A program made the translations under genes and the position numbers. A model generated the notes under the pieces. It made no database searches, was not told the origin of the DNA, and was given only the letters and a program-made list of their open reading frames with translations. Of a stretch of 64,000 bases of DNA, positions 37,833-51,600 are shown in pieces. The stretch lies in assembly GCA_026874595.1 (NCBI GenBank), contig CM049307.1, forward strand, positions 23,537,079 through 23,601,078. Direction: 5' to 3'. Within the stretch, counting starts at the first letter, position 1, and every line of letters begins with the position of its first letter. Source of the DNA: Sipunculus nudus (lineage: Eukaryota > Annelida > Sipuncula > Golfingiida > Sipunculidae).

Positions 37833-40800
37833 TTTTTTTTCTCTGTATATATCAGTTTGTACTCAAAGCCAATACTGTTTTTTCAGGGAAATATTACTTC
37901 GGGAAAAAATATTTTTTAAGTACTGATAAACTTAATGTTCACCATGCCAAAACCCCAGGCTTATAATGAATAATGCATCTAAAATAGCTCCTAATAATTG
38001 ATTTTTCATGCAGCAATTAGCCATTCAGATGCCCTTTAGCTTTTTTTTCACCTTTAATGACTTGGCCATATGGTCTTAAAAGACTTTTGGTCCTATAATT
38101 GCCTAAAATATTCATGTAAAAATGGGAAAATGTAAGTTTTTTAAACTGATTCATAACTGATGACATCTTTACCTGCTATACCTCGATGGTGCATAATGAG
38201 GAAAACCCTCAGGAGCTTACAATGTCAGAGTAACCAATTTTAAGCAACAGTATAAGAAGTGAACCTTGGAAATTCATATGTAAATGTATACAAGCCTATT
38301 AAGTAATGGTGTAGTTCTAAGAGAAATACACTTTAAAAAGAGAAAGAGGCTGATGAAAGTTCCCTAATAATGCCTCTACCAAGGGCCTTCACAAACAAAG
38401 AACATTTGATGGATCTAAGTCCCAATATAGATGTCATAAAACTAAAATGTGGCAAGAAAGTTGAGGGTATTGATTTTGACTCTTGGTTGATTTACTGGCC
38501 TTATTTATGATCACGCTCCCTTCCTCTCCATCACCTACTCCTATTACCTGGCAGCAGGCAGCTCTAGTTAAAAAAGGAGACCCTTTTCCTCTGCATCCTC
38601 AATGGGTTAATTAATGCATGAATGCATTGTAGGTTAAGTAAACCTATATGCTCATAGATGTGCCAATAGTTTTTAAGCAAATCACACAACCTCATGTTTT
38701 AGTGGAAAAATAGATAGAAAAAATGTTTTTCCTCCAGGAATTGAGCTTATTTTATGTAAAATCTACATTAATATTTTTTTCATAGGCAATTATGTTATAT
38801 GATAATATAATGAGATTTGGAATATGTTTGCTTGACCTGAAGCTTAAGGTTAATCAGTGCATGCTATATCTGATGTGCCATGTCTTGCAACTATACTTTG
38901 CTTTGTCTTCTACAAAACATCCTCAAACATTATTTATATACGACAGTTTTATCATTGTCATTCAACAAACAATTAACCTCAACTGAACAAAGAACAAATT
39001 ATGAACAAGCCAAAATTTGACAAGGGCAGTCTGCTTTTATCAAAAACTAAAAACATGACAAAATGCACTTGTTGTCATGCTATGGGTGTTTTCAGTGCTG
39101 CTGCCAATACAGATTTTATGTAAAAAGTATTAAAACCTTGCTAAAAAAGAAACCAAAACATCTGAAAAGCAGTAAAAAAATATCAACTAATGCCAAATGC
39201 ACATCTTTCCATAAAATGTAACTGTAGATGTTGCATTTAACATAATTCAGGAAAGATTTCTGCACTTGTACCAAAAGCTGTAGATAGCTCACCAGTCTGT
39301 AGCATTGCATATTGTTTTGCTATTTCCCCCCGACATTATGTCATACAAAAAGTGAATTTCTTTCCCCTGCAGAAATGGATGCATCTCAGTAAACATTCAA
39401 AAGAAGATTAAAATATTGTCGTTAAAAAAAATTGCTTTGTAATCCACCAGTATATTTTCATCACACTCATGAGTCATAGGCCATAAAAACAGAACATAAG
39501 AAATGAATAAGTAAAGAGAAGTAATATATCAAGTTTCATGGTATCCTGGTTCATTCAGCATCTGTCTAGTGTCCACTGACAGTGCTGCAACAGCAAACAT
39601 GCAGTGCCCTCTGGCGAGAGCAATATAAATCATTCTTAAGTTACAAAAAACTGGTCCAAAACATGAAGTCATCACATGGGCTCGTTATTTTGTCAAATCA
39701 GGTGAATTCTTTCTCAGTGATTCCTATTTCAAGTGGAATACATAAGAGAACAAGGGAAATTTTGACATTTTACCAAATGATTTTATCTATTCAGCCAAGG
39801 ACTAAATATTGAAGTTTGACTTACTATCCAGTGTTCAGACCTTATCCAACATGTACTGAGCTATTATACAAAAAATTCAGTCCTGAAAACAATCAAATTT
39901 TCTGAATCTTCAAACTGACAATACAGCAGAATCTTTTTCATTTTCCTATGTTAGAATATACAGAATATAAAGTTTTTGCACACTGACAGCCTCATGCTTA
40001 AAGTTAAACAGCAAATTTAAACAACTTTGGCTAAGGTTTAAAGACAACCAGAAAAGACTCAATATGACAGTGTATGCCGAGTATTCAGTAGAAGTTCTGA
40101 TGTCATGCTTGAGATGTACTCCATGCACTCTCTGCACTGACAACAACTGTCATGCACCATCACCTGTCCATCATCTGTTAAACATGGTCCTCATCACATC
40201 ATCTCAGATTCAGTTAATGTAATGTCCAGAGGTAAAACATCAGTTCCTTATACTACATGGAGGTGTTCTTAATAGACCATAACAGTACATACAATAGATT
40301 CAATCAGCGTTACAACACAAACAGCCGTGCACTGATGTTCTGTCTTGACAGACTGATAACCAGATGTCCATGGCAATAAAAATGATCCTGTCACATCTGT
40401 GCTGTCCATAGTAGCTTTTGGTAAATAATAAAAGAATGTGCTATCTTGAATGCCCAGCCAAAAACCATGTTCCTTTCTAAATAGCTAGGTGTACTCAATT
40501 AAAGAGCAGTGACAAAAATAGGAGTTTTCTTGGTAATTTAATTATCCTTCAAGTTGTTTCTTACATACCTTTATTTAAAATTGCAAATAACTCAAAATGG
40601 GGCATGGGCTAGTCTTCAATGAGTGTACAATAATTATAGATATATATCTCTGTCCAACTGACAGATTGCCATTGCTACATTTTAGCCCAAGGTTAATGTG
40701 GAAACCATATAACAGATGGAGTCATTGTGACTATGTATCTGCATTAAAAACTGCAATGTATAGCCTGTTTCTTCTCCTATAGCAGGGACTGTTGGGTTGA

Positions 40801-43800
40801 CCTGATATGACAGGTGAGAACGGAGGCCAAGTATTATATCTCAGGTCGGTAGTTGATATTCCAGAAAGACAGATGAACCAAGTGCCGGTACTCCCTTGTA
40901 CCCAGACAGCCCTTAAAGTTATCCCCCTGTGCTGTACCATACATGAGGTACTTGTACACTTGAGTACAACAGGGCCCAGGGATACTGTATATGTCATTAA
41001 CTGTATTGTACACACACATAAAGGGTGACAAACCATGACAAAGTGCTACCACCCTATCCTATTAGCATTCTTTGTCATGTCTTGCTTGTATCATTCAGGA
41101 CCATCAATTTATCATACAGCACATGTTCAAAGCACCCTATAAAATGCCTTACAGAACCCACACATATATCATCATACATCTTATGTACTGTTTACATTCT
41201 GCCTTCACAATGATACCTATGATATAATAATAATATCAATACAGACAAAGGTTTCATTAATACATAAATGTTTTTCTCTTGACCAAATATTGCAAAACAA
41301 TATCTATTGTTTCTCTCCCTGTAATAATAAAACTTAGAAGTTCAAGATTGCTCAGTCAAGGTTAACCAACCAACCAAAAGAGGTATAAGCTCATCGACAT
41401 ACAAAGAAACCTCATTTTTAGAGCACCTCTAACATATGGGCCACTGGGCACCTCTAATAAAAGACAATGTGGTGGACTGGTGGTCCTGTTAACAGCAGAT
41501 CTGAAGGCCTGCAACAACTCTAATACAGGCACCTCTCTAGAATGGGCAACAGGCCAGGTCCTTGATTGGAAGGTCTGGTTCTATTATTAGAAATAAAGTT
41601 TACAATTGAGTTCCTCAATTTTTACAGAGACAGCTAGTCAATCCTTTCATTTATTTTACAAAAGACCTTAGAATTCAGCTACCAGTCTCATCACTTACTG
41701 GCAAATATTTCAAGGCGTGACAAACTGAAATGGGAATAATTATCTTCATCATTTAAGCACTTCTACCCACTATATCATAACAGGCTGCTATTAAATACAA
41801 TAGAAAGAAGTCTGTGTATTAAGATGGGGAAAATCTTTCACCAAATAGGAAAGAAACATTACATTTCAAATCAAGTTAAAGCTTATCACTCATTATCAGA
41901 TTAAAGATAAGCAACAACAGTTGTGGTTATACTGCAATACATTTAAAAAAATGTACTGCCTGTTATATGCCAGCGAACTTTTCTCTATACCAGATTAGAT
42001 AACCATATAAATATCAGTATAACAAAACAATAGAGGATTTGCCGTCACCATCAAGGTGTTAGTGACATAGTAAGTTTGTGTGTACAAAACATGATAGCAT
42101 GTGGGCCCTTTTGAAATGCTTGTAAGGGCTGAATCTGTCAGGGTTTGATCAGGATATGGAAGTACAAAAAAGAAGAACTCAGAGGACAGTGCAAAGGTAG
42201 TGATCTATCCATGGGGAGAGTTTGGTGGTGATTGGACCTATACCTACAGAGAAGAAGCTGGAATCCCACAATTGGGTGACCCTGCCTCTCATTATGCATT
42301 ATTGCAGGATATCTGTTTATCAAAAAGAAGACTAAAGTTCACTCTGTAATGTAAGCAGTTTTTATATTTTATTGTACCCAATGTCAGCACAGATCACTTG
42401 ATTTCAACTGATACAGGCATTACTTCCTCAAGTGCAAGAGATCTAAACCACATAAACAACATGCCTGAATGTGAAACCCTGACTGTACATACATAAAACA
42501 ATAAGTACTGGCTTACATACAGCACCTGATACAATATAATAGTGTTGCTAGTCACAACAAGAGTTTACTAAACTTGACAGTATGAGAGAGGGATATATCT
42601 ACTGGTGCCTGAGTGACAGATGGTGGCCCTGGAGAGCTGCCATGTCTTCATTAAACACTCAGCATGTGAAATGGCATATAATCAGGCCTAAAGCAAACAG
42701 GTTCTGCCCACTCATATCCTGGTCAACACAACTGCCTATGGGTCAATATTTGGTATTCATTAAATCCCCTACCACACTAACTGCCTGCAAATTAAACAAA
42801 TCATGTTAGATCTTTGGATAAGTTATTGTGACAGAGGATAAGCAGTCCTGATGTGAAAACATGTTGTGATCATGTCTTTTAAAACAAATATATAACACAC
42901 TATATAACCTCTTAAGTAAAGAGGATTGAATATAAAATGACACTTTATACGATACAACATAGTGAGGATTGGTTTAATGTATACCATAATATAAATGTAT
43001 ATTAGCTACAAATGGCTTATAAACATAAGTAGTAAAGAACCACAAGGTATTAAAAGAACTAAATTCTCATTTATGTCAAGTTGTTTCACATCAATCTAAC
43101 AAAAATTTATTGATAAATAATCAATCGGACACCTGCATACAGTTAGTTCACTGCTGAAACAGCATTAAAATTACATATAAAACGCACCAACTGAGAGCAT
43201 ACACAAAACACACTGTCTGTGCTCATTAATGTCATGATTATAAAGACTACTCCATTTTATTAGCTTAAATATATATGTAAATTTATTTATATTTACATAT
43301 GTGTTTTTGTGTAAAGCACATATAGTTAAAGTGCATACAAGAAAACTTGTGAACAAGGTTGAAAATCCTACCTAGCTCCAACTCTGTATCCACGTCCACA
43401 ATAAAATTTAAACAATGGTCTTCCTGGGCCTACGTCCCAACCCTCTACAAAGTTTGGTGAAAAAAATGCAGGATGAAACATAACCTCCTTGGCAGAGGTA
43501 ATGAGCATTGCTGATGATAGGAGAGTGGACAGTGGGTGTTGTATTCACAAAGGGTGACAAGTAAAGTGGACAAAACCTTCATGATAACAGTAAACCAAAA
43601 TCCTACAAAAGCCTAGCAGCCACTATTATTACCTGATGTAACAGTTTTTCAAAGATTTAATCTATGTCTATGGAATATAATATATATGTTAAAAGTATTA
43701 TAATGACATTCTTCTACTGGCATAGGTCAATGTCACATTTTCACATGCAGGCATTTCCCATGTATCATACAGATATACAAACACACGACCACTGGCAGCA

Positions 43801-44242
43801 TGGAGGTGGTATGCCAGCTATTTGATACTGTATCACCTTGTACTGTTTCCTCAGCAGATAATGAGCCTGTGTTTTACAACTTGCACATGGGAGAATTTTT
43901 AATGTGTGGTACAACTAATTTCAAACCCTATTGTAAGAGTCAACCAGCACTCAGCTGCTGCTCACTGTATACAGAGCTAATGACAGTTCTGAGTTTGACC
44001 TTACATTCCATGCAGTATATCACAGCTGTTTATGACCCATCACAAAAAAATAATAACTGTAAATGGCATTGGTTCTAACAACACCATGAGAATTAATCAT
44101 TTCAGATGGTAAATAGCTGGGGGAATGGCTCACTCCAGCAAATAAAGTCCATGAAGGTAAACAGCTTTTCGTTTATATGAATACGACATAACACTGATTT
44201 GCAAGACATCAGAAGTGGACATTTAACAGATCTATGATTAAT

Positions 44243-44262
44243 GGGGGGGGGGGGGGGGGGGG
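44243..44262 (+). repeat. Poly(G) run, 20 G
   Basis: Twenty consecutive G residues, a potential G-quadruplex. The true length may differ because of sequencing error. Confidence 0.9.
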
Positions 44263-47200
44263 TTATATAAGTAAAACAGAGATAATATCAGCTAAGTAGA
44301 ACAGACCACATCTCATGATTTGTTCCCCGAGTCATCTCTTTATTGAAGCATCACTTTTCAGGAGTTCTGAATCTGATGTTTACTTTATTTATGTGTTTAC
44401 AAAATATTCAATGGGAGTTAACACTGAGGGATAATTTATTAATAATAAAAATATTAAATAATAAATACAAAATTCAGAAAGCCATTCTGGTTGGTGTTTT
44501 TCTGATACAGAGGTTCCTGGAAGTTGGTTGCCACACATTAGCTGGCTGTCACAAAACCCCAGCCACTCCACTGTACACCTACACTAATTTGTTGCAGGCT
44601 CCAAATAGAAACAACAACCAGAAACAACAGGCCATGTGGACCAATGCTCACAGCATTAACATTCCATCCTGTAAAGTGCTTGCAGCATGAAAACTACATA
44701 CACACACCCTGGCTTGGCTTATGTAGCCCATGTAACAATTCACCCGTCCACTCTTCCTCTCATGTGGTATAAATTCAAAGGCAACAGCCTCATGGTAAAT
44801 ACCCAGCCTGGCTACCCACAATAACCAGGGATAGTTAAATGAAGGCCACAACAGCGAGGCATTTGATCAGCAGTGACTGAGGGCTTCACTGCAATTATCC
44901 AGACTCATTACCTTCCAGTGTCTGTTGTTTTTTATTCCCTCTGTGACTCTTTTTGAGAAGACCCCCTGGGCCCCTACATATAATAACATCTTACAGCCCT
45001 TGGTTGTGGACCACAGGCCACGTTATGCATACATCAATACCCCTAGGGAAATCATGTAACATTTACATGGTTGCTCCAATTGACCCAGGTCTGGCAAATA
45101 CATAGGCACAGCACAGGATCAAGGGGAAATATACACACCATCTCCTGTGCTATATTACTCAATATGACAGATGACCCGGAGAGGCCCAAATAAATGACCT
45201 GCATGAATATTCCCTGAAGTCATCCTCTTGTGACTGTCTGGCCTCTTTATTCTTTCTATTTCAAATGCAATTAATTTGCCATTCAGCATTAGTATTACAT
45301 ATCCCTTTTTAAGTTTGAATGCCCTGATATATATATGAATATTAAATTTAAAATAATATATGGTGGCATACTGATACTCATATCTGAAGTATTTCATTTT
45401 TGACTGCAGTTAACCCTGATCCCCATTGATCAGATGCAAGTACCTGATTTCCAAAACAAACAACAAAACCTTTATCATTAGATCTTAACTTTGACTGACT
45501 GGGTGCTACAACCTAAAGCAGGTCTCACACAGAGCCTTCTTCTATGATTCCAGGAAATGAACTGTTAATATTCCAAAACCATATTGTTCCAGGCAATAGT
45601 TTATCTGTAAAAAACAGGGCCAGTACCTTTCCTGATACAGTTATAGTTCTACATGGGATGGGATGATGAGCCTAATGAGGGTACCTTGAAAATATCAATA
45701 GGTATCATGTTTACTCATTATGAAAGAGGTTGACTTATGGCCGACTGATCATGAATGTAAGCATGTCAAGTTGCAAGTAAGTATGGTGGTGGATATTGAT
45801 TGCTCCATGAGTTTGCTATTATTCATAAACAGAACCTTCCATTTAAGCCTTGCATAATGAAAATAATACAAAATACAGGTTAGCTAACTCATCGGGACAC
45901 AATGTTTATTTAGGAATCTCCAACTGTCCTCACTTATAAAAAGGTTTTGGCTACAGCTTTTTTAGTTTATGAATACATCCTGGAGAAGACCTGTATAACA
46001 AAGCAAGGAATATTGATTCAATATTGTATTACTTCCCTGGTGAATGTCTCACAACCCTGATCAATACAGCAGAGCTCTGGGCGCTGGAGTTTTAGAAATA
46101 TTCAACTCCATGATTTAATCAGGAAGCTGCGGTGGGCTCCCATGTCAATGAAACAGACAAATGTGAATGGGTAATTATGATATAAGGCTACTCCAGAGGT
46201 ACCATGCTAAACCAAACATACTGTACCATCAGCTCATAAAATCTTATTACTGACTGTCTATGAAATTAATATAAATGTATAGCTCCACTCAGGAGCTGGG
46301 TGTACAACACTAAACATGTCTGTAAGTGTAATTCTGATGTGTAAAACGCTGTGATAACCACTGATCAATACAAACCAAATGAGTCATAACGCATTAACCA
46401 CATCAAGAGATTCAATAAACAGCCTAAGTATTAAAAAGCTTGATGTTTGTGGGTTAACGATTGTGCAATGATGATAAATTATACCTATGTCAAAGGTCAA
46501 ATGGCTAGTGATAAAAACAGTCCTACAGGTAAGAGCTAGAGCAGAGTAATCCTTGAGCAAAGATGAGAGTCATCAATCACTTGCTCAGATACAGTAAACA
46601 TCCTTGCTGCCTAGCACACAGGACACTGTTATTTACTAAAATAAATATATACTGCAGTTGTTCACTGTTCAGCCTCACAAACACTGCACAAACATGTGTC
46701 TCAGACACACAGTAAACAGTGGAACCTCACAATTATATAAGAATACTGACATGACCTTGGTTTTAACCCATGATTAAAGATATACCAATTAACTGAATAA
46801 TCGATGCATTTTAATTACAGCATGCAATTAACTGATTATCCATTAATGATACCTAATTGTTTATTTTTCAATTGTTTTGAATAATTTCAGCTATTTTGCA
46901 ACTTCAGTGACACTGCTGTGGATTGATCAATTGGATTTTTCATGGACTTTAATTATAAGTTGCTTTGTTTTTTTTTATCTATGAAGGAGTCAAGTTTATC
47001 ATCAATATCACATTTCTTCAATTTAATACCCAGAAATTGGGAAACCCAGAACAGCTTTTATAAGCAGTATGTTCACCAAATATATAATTAGCATCATCAT
47101 GCATGATACCATGATTTTTAATGTGAAATAGATATTCCTGGAATAATCTAATTAATAACTGAATCACCTAGAATACGGGTAGTTGACAAACGGCAATGAG

Positions 47201-47283
47201 TATCCGCCAAAATCAGAGTGGAATGGGTGAAGTGAGGCATGGATTGAGTGGCAAGGGAAAATAGAGCAAGGTGTGTTGCATAT

Positions 47284-48452
47284 TAGCATGGATGTCTGCA
47301 GCCAAAATGTATATGTAGGTTGCACCACCTACCACAAATGCAGAAAGCTGTCACATAAATGTAGGTGGCGCCACCTGCCAAAAAAAATCGAGAAAGCAAT
47401 CCAAGATGTATAAACATGCAAAATCTTTAGGCAGATAAGTCAAACTACTACAGAGATATGAGTGATTTTAGCTCACGGCAGACAAACAGACAGAAGCTGT
47501 GCAAAAATGGTTGCAGGTGGCCCCTCCAGTTTTGTGCATGATAAAGAGCTATGTGATATCTATACACATGCAAAATTTTGGCCTAATCGGTCAAACAGTT
47601 CCCGAGATATGAGCTTGGATGTCTGCAGTGTAAACTAGAATGTAGGTGGCACCACCTATCATAAAATCCAGAAAGCTGTCCAGAATGTATAAACCAGCAA
47701 GATTTTAGGTAGTTATGTCAAACCACTACAGACATATGAGTCATTTTATCCCAAGGCAGACAAACAGATGGACGCTGTGCAAAAATGGTTGCAAGAGGCG
47801 CCACCAGTTTTGCATATGATGAAGAGCTATGTGAGATCTATACACATGCAAAATTCTGGCCCAATCGGTCAAACGATTTCCAATATATTCATGAGCTTGG
47901 ATGTCTGCAGCATAAACGTGAATATAGGTGGCGCCACCTGTCACAAAATCGAAAAAGCTATCCAGGATGTATAAACCTGCAAAATTTTAGGTGGATATGT
48001 CAAACCACTGCCGAGATATAAGTGATTTTATCCCACGGCAGACAAACAAACGGACGCTGTGCAAAAGGGATTGCAGGTGGCGCCACCATTTTAGTGTATT
48101 TTATAAAGCTATCCAAGGGCTACATTTGTATAAATTTTTTAGCCTGATCAGTCAAACGGTTCCCAAGATATGAGCTTGGATGTCTGCAGCGTAAACATGA
48201 ATGTAGGTGGCGCCACCTGTCACTAAAATCGAAAAAGCTATCCAGGATGTATAGGCATGCTGAATTTCAGGTGAATAAGTCCAACCAATGCAGAGATATG
48301 ACTGATTTTATCCCAAGGCAGATGAACAGATGGACACAGTTCAAAAATGGTTGCAGGTGGCGCCACCATTTTAGTGTATGTTATAAAGCTATCCAAGGGC
48401 TACATTTGTGTAAAATTTTTAGCCTGATCGGTCAAACGGTTCCCGAGATATG
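47284..48452. repeat. Four tandem units of about 280 bp
   Basis: The landmark GAGCTTGGATGTCTGCAG begins at 47611, 47893 and 48172. A variant lies at 47284 and a diverged continuation near 48452, giving periods of 282, 279 and about 280 bp. The first interval is 327 bp because of a small internal duplication. Each unit has two arms of about 140 bp, each carrying the palindrome GGTGGCGCCACC or a close variant. Confidence 0.85.
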
Positions 48453-48645
48453 TGGGTTTATGTGTGGAAACAGACGCACAAATGGACGCAGAGTGCAGAG
48501 GAAAGGCTAGAGGTCAAAACAAAATCGGGGCACAGCAGTTCACATATGACCCGAACATAATCCCGGGTTTTGTAAAATTCCGCCCAGCGGTTACAGAGGA
48601 GTTCTCCGGACACCTACGCTGCGGCGGCGTCCAGCTGAAAACATA

Positions 48646-48675
48646 GTATCCGCAAAACGCTGTTTTGGCGGATAC
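48646..48675. repeat. Terminal hairpin
   Basis: GTATCCGCAAAAC, a 3-base loop GCT, then GTTTTGGCGGATAC pair over 13 bases with one bulged G. It lies exactly at the right end of the tandem-cored element and includes its inverted terminal repeat. Confidence 0.8.
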
Positions 48676-51600
48676 AATAATCAACAGAAGACACTCAAAC
48701 AAATCACAACCCCACCAATCATGAAGAAGATCCTTTGAAGATTACAGACTACCTACAAAAGTTTCAGCAAATCAACTTGTGTCCTTAACAGAGAGGTGCC
48801 CATGAAAAAGGTTTTTTAATTTCCTGTAAGGAAAATCTGATTTACAAAGCTATTGATCTACAAACCTACTATTCCCTCTGTAATGACAAAACTAAATTGT
48901 CCTCACATTTATTCCATTAACAGAAGGATGTTACTGTAACATTATGCCACGAGTTCATGCTTTTACCCTCTGCTTGAAATCTTAAATAGTTTATACCTTC
49001 ACTATCAAAACTGATAAATTATAATTAGCTTACATACTATTCTTTACATACAAGTTTATGCTTGCATGCTGATGACATCAAGGTATATTAGGTAAAATTA
49101 TTAAAATCTTCAATTAAAATGGCTTCTTAACCTAAGAACAAAGAAAATGACCAATTTTACATCTGTCATATTAAGGAACACATGTATGTGTAAATACTAC
49201 CCTCATCCTCTCCTGAGGGCAGTATAGCTCTTACATTTCAAAATCCTTATACAGGATGCTGATCAAAGGGAACATGGTGCTTGTGTGAAAGAAAGGGATC
49301 ATATTGCATTTTCCTTGGTAACTTGCACTCAACAATCCTGAGTCCTCCCCATCATTCATTTTCCCTTTGAAAATATAATTTTGTCATTTTTACATTGTTA
49401 TTGCACTGTTATTGCCACTTTGAGCTCTTTGTGTAAAATATGAAAATTCTTTTCTCCTGTATTCTGAATCCAGCCCAACTAAAACGGTAAAGGGAAAGGT
49501 GACAACTGATTATCAATCGATAATATCTAGGCCATAAACATGGGAAAATGATACGAGTAGTATCGTTTTATAATTTATTGATATGGGATTTTTCAATATA
49601 TCGATATTCTATGTCAAATTTATCTAATTAAATGCACCTGGCAGTGACTAATTACATAATATACTGCATAGTCTTCTTGAAGTAAATAGGCCTATATATA
49701 TCAAATATTCCTAACTTTCTTGTAGATTATGTGATATATTTACTGCACCCTATAACTTTTTCTGACTAATTATGTACACCTTTCATGCCTTATTTGGTCC
49801 TTTAAATATAAAATGTCAGGTGTTGCAGCTATTGCTTTTAATTGAAGATCAAATGTCACCAATGTATCAATCCAAGCTTTGGCCGTATATTACAGGACCA
49901 CCATGGAAACATGGGTTACCTGAGCGAAGATGGTAACACTTTTAAATGTGTTTTTGAGAATAAATTAGGAGTTTTATCAGTTATTACATCTCCAGCACAG
50001 CCTACCCCTGATCCATGGACAGATCTGTATCTACATGCTGGGCCCTTTCCTGACATGTCAGACGTCAATGAAAGAGAAATGAAAGAGAATATGTTACAAA
50101 GCTATACAGCAGTGTCCTGGATCCTCCAGCTCTATGGACACATTTACACAGATATCCTGCTGATTTATGTTATATGTATCACTAGATAATGACTGGTTTG
50201 GCCTGGGTATTCTAGATCAGCTAACCTATCTTTGACAAAACTTCCATAATGTAATTTTTACAGTGCATACTAAAATTTAATAACTCATTTAATCATAAAA
50301 CCCACTCCATTTTCCTTTCTCAGATCACCCTTTAAAAGTAAAATTCAGGACATGGTTATGTTAGCAATTTCCTTTAAAAGCGAACTGTTCTCCAAATGTC
50401 AACTTTTTTTATTATTAAAAACCATAAGATTCCATGACATTAATAGGATTATTTCAAATTTCTGGTACATCCTACCCTGAATATGGTATTTTAAATCCCA
50501 AAACTTTCAAGCTTTAACACAACCAATTGAACCAACAGAAACACTGATCCAGACATTGTCAATACCAATGAATAAAAAATGAGGCATTTATACACACAGT
50601 ATATTTGGCCTAATGCCCAAATTGGGCAGGATGGACACATGATATCAGGATAACATATGACCATCTTCAATTAACCACCATGTCCTCTCAAAACCCTGAG
50701 TGATGTGCATATGAATCTATTTTTTTCACCTAAAATCCAGTAAAATAAAAACATGTGGTACGCAATAGATGAGCGGGTGTTTATTCCTGGAGGTGATAGA
50801 CACCCACGATTTGCAGGCATGGATGGCCCAGTTAAAGGGAACTGTTTGTTCTCTACTTCACTTCATTCAGGGTCAATACACAACTCAGGGATGAAAGCAT
50901 ACATTCAAATTACCAGTCCCTGTTACCATGGAAATACCCATAAAACCAACCTCCCCAGTGGAATTGTATTCACATTCTGTGATCAACGGAGCCAACACAG
51001 GATCTGGGTTTAAAACAAGAGAAATGTCAACAAATAAATCCAGCAGTACATTCTAATAATTTATATGTTAATGCACATATCCTAAGAACACAGTTTTATA
51101 ATAACCTGATGATGATTCATTAAGAGCTCTTGACATGACAAAGGAAATATATGTAGAATTTGAATAATATAACACATTTAAAATTCATTTTTTGTGATAT
51201 TTTCTCTGGAAATATTACAAAAATTTACTTTATATGATTCACAAGAAGTGTGACAAACTTAAAGATTAAATATATCTGGTCTTATTCAACCTCTGATGTG
51301 TTCATATTTTCTTTTAATTCATACAACTTTGTCATTGTTTTCCATGTTTTAAGACATGATCAGCGATTCCTTATGAACAAGAGGGTGATTTACCTCCCCT
51401 GTCTGTGGGATGCCTTGCCCCACCACAATGCCCCAGCTCACAGTCACTGGGTAGGCAGGCTGCAGTCCATTTAGTCACTTAGCATCTATTATTCACAGAC
51501 TTCTAATTTGACTCCCATAACACCCTCCTTGTGTTGTCAAGATTACTGCAGGGGTTCCTTCTAATTACTACCATGAACAATCATCTTAATAAGCCCTGCT

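Larger units (their letters stand above)
47200..48675. mobile_element. 1.48-kb tandem-cored element with TIRs and end hairpin (Helentron-like, non-autonomous?)
   Basis: GTATCCGCCAAAA at 47200-47212 recurs inverted at 48663-48675. Between these ends lie about four tandem units of roughly 280 bp. The right end forms a strong hairpin (48646-48675). There is no transposase frame; open frames here simply reflect the repeat. Short terminal inverted repeats, an internal tandem array and a terminal hairpin are the known layout of non-autonomous Helentron-associated elements and bivalve 'pearl'-type elements. The assignment is inferred from structure only. The same head sequence, AAATCAGAGT...GGTGAAGTGAGGCATGG, appears again at about 60.24 kb. 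Confidence 0.65.

Noticed and set aside
41396-41590. Possible second pogo-like MITE (AGAAACCTC... and repeated GCACCTCTA)
   Set aside because: The two ends match poorly when inverted and no TA-flanked border could be set.
47741-48510. Overlapping open frames in the 280-bp units
   Set aside because: Same cause: repeat-encoded frames such as DFIPRQ...KRTLCK recur with the unit and have no protein family signature.
49842-50189. 115-codon plus-strand frame
   Set aside because: It starts with TTG, has no recognisable domain and lies in plain AT-rich intron sequence.
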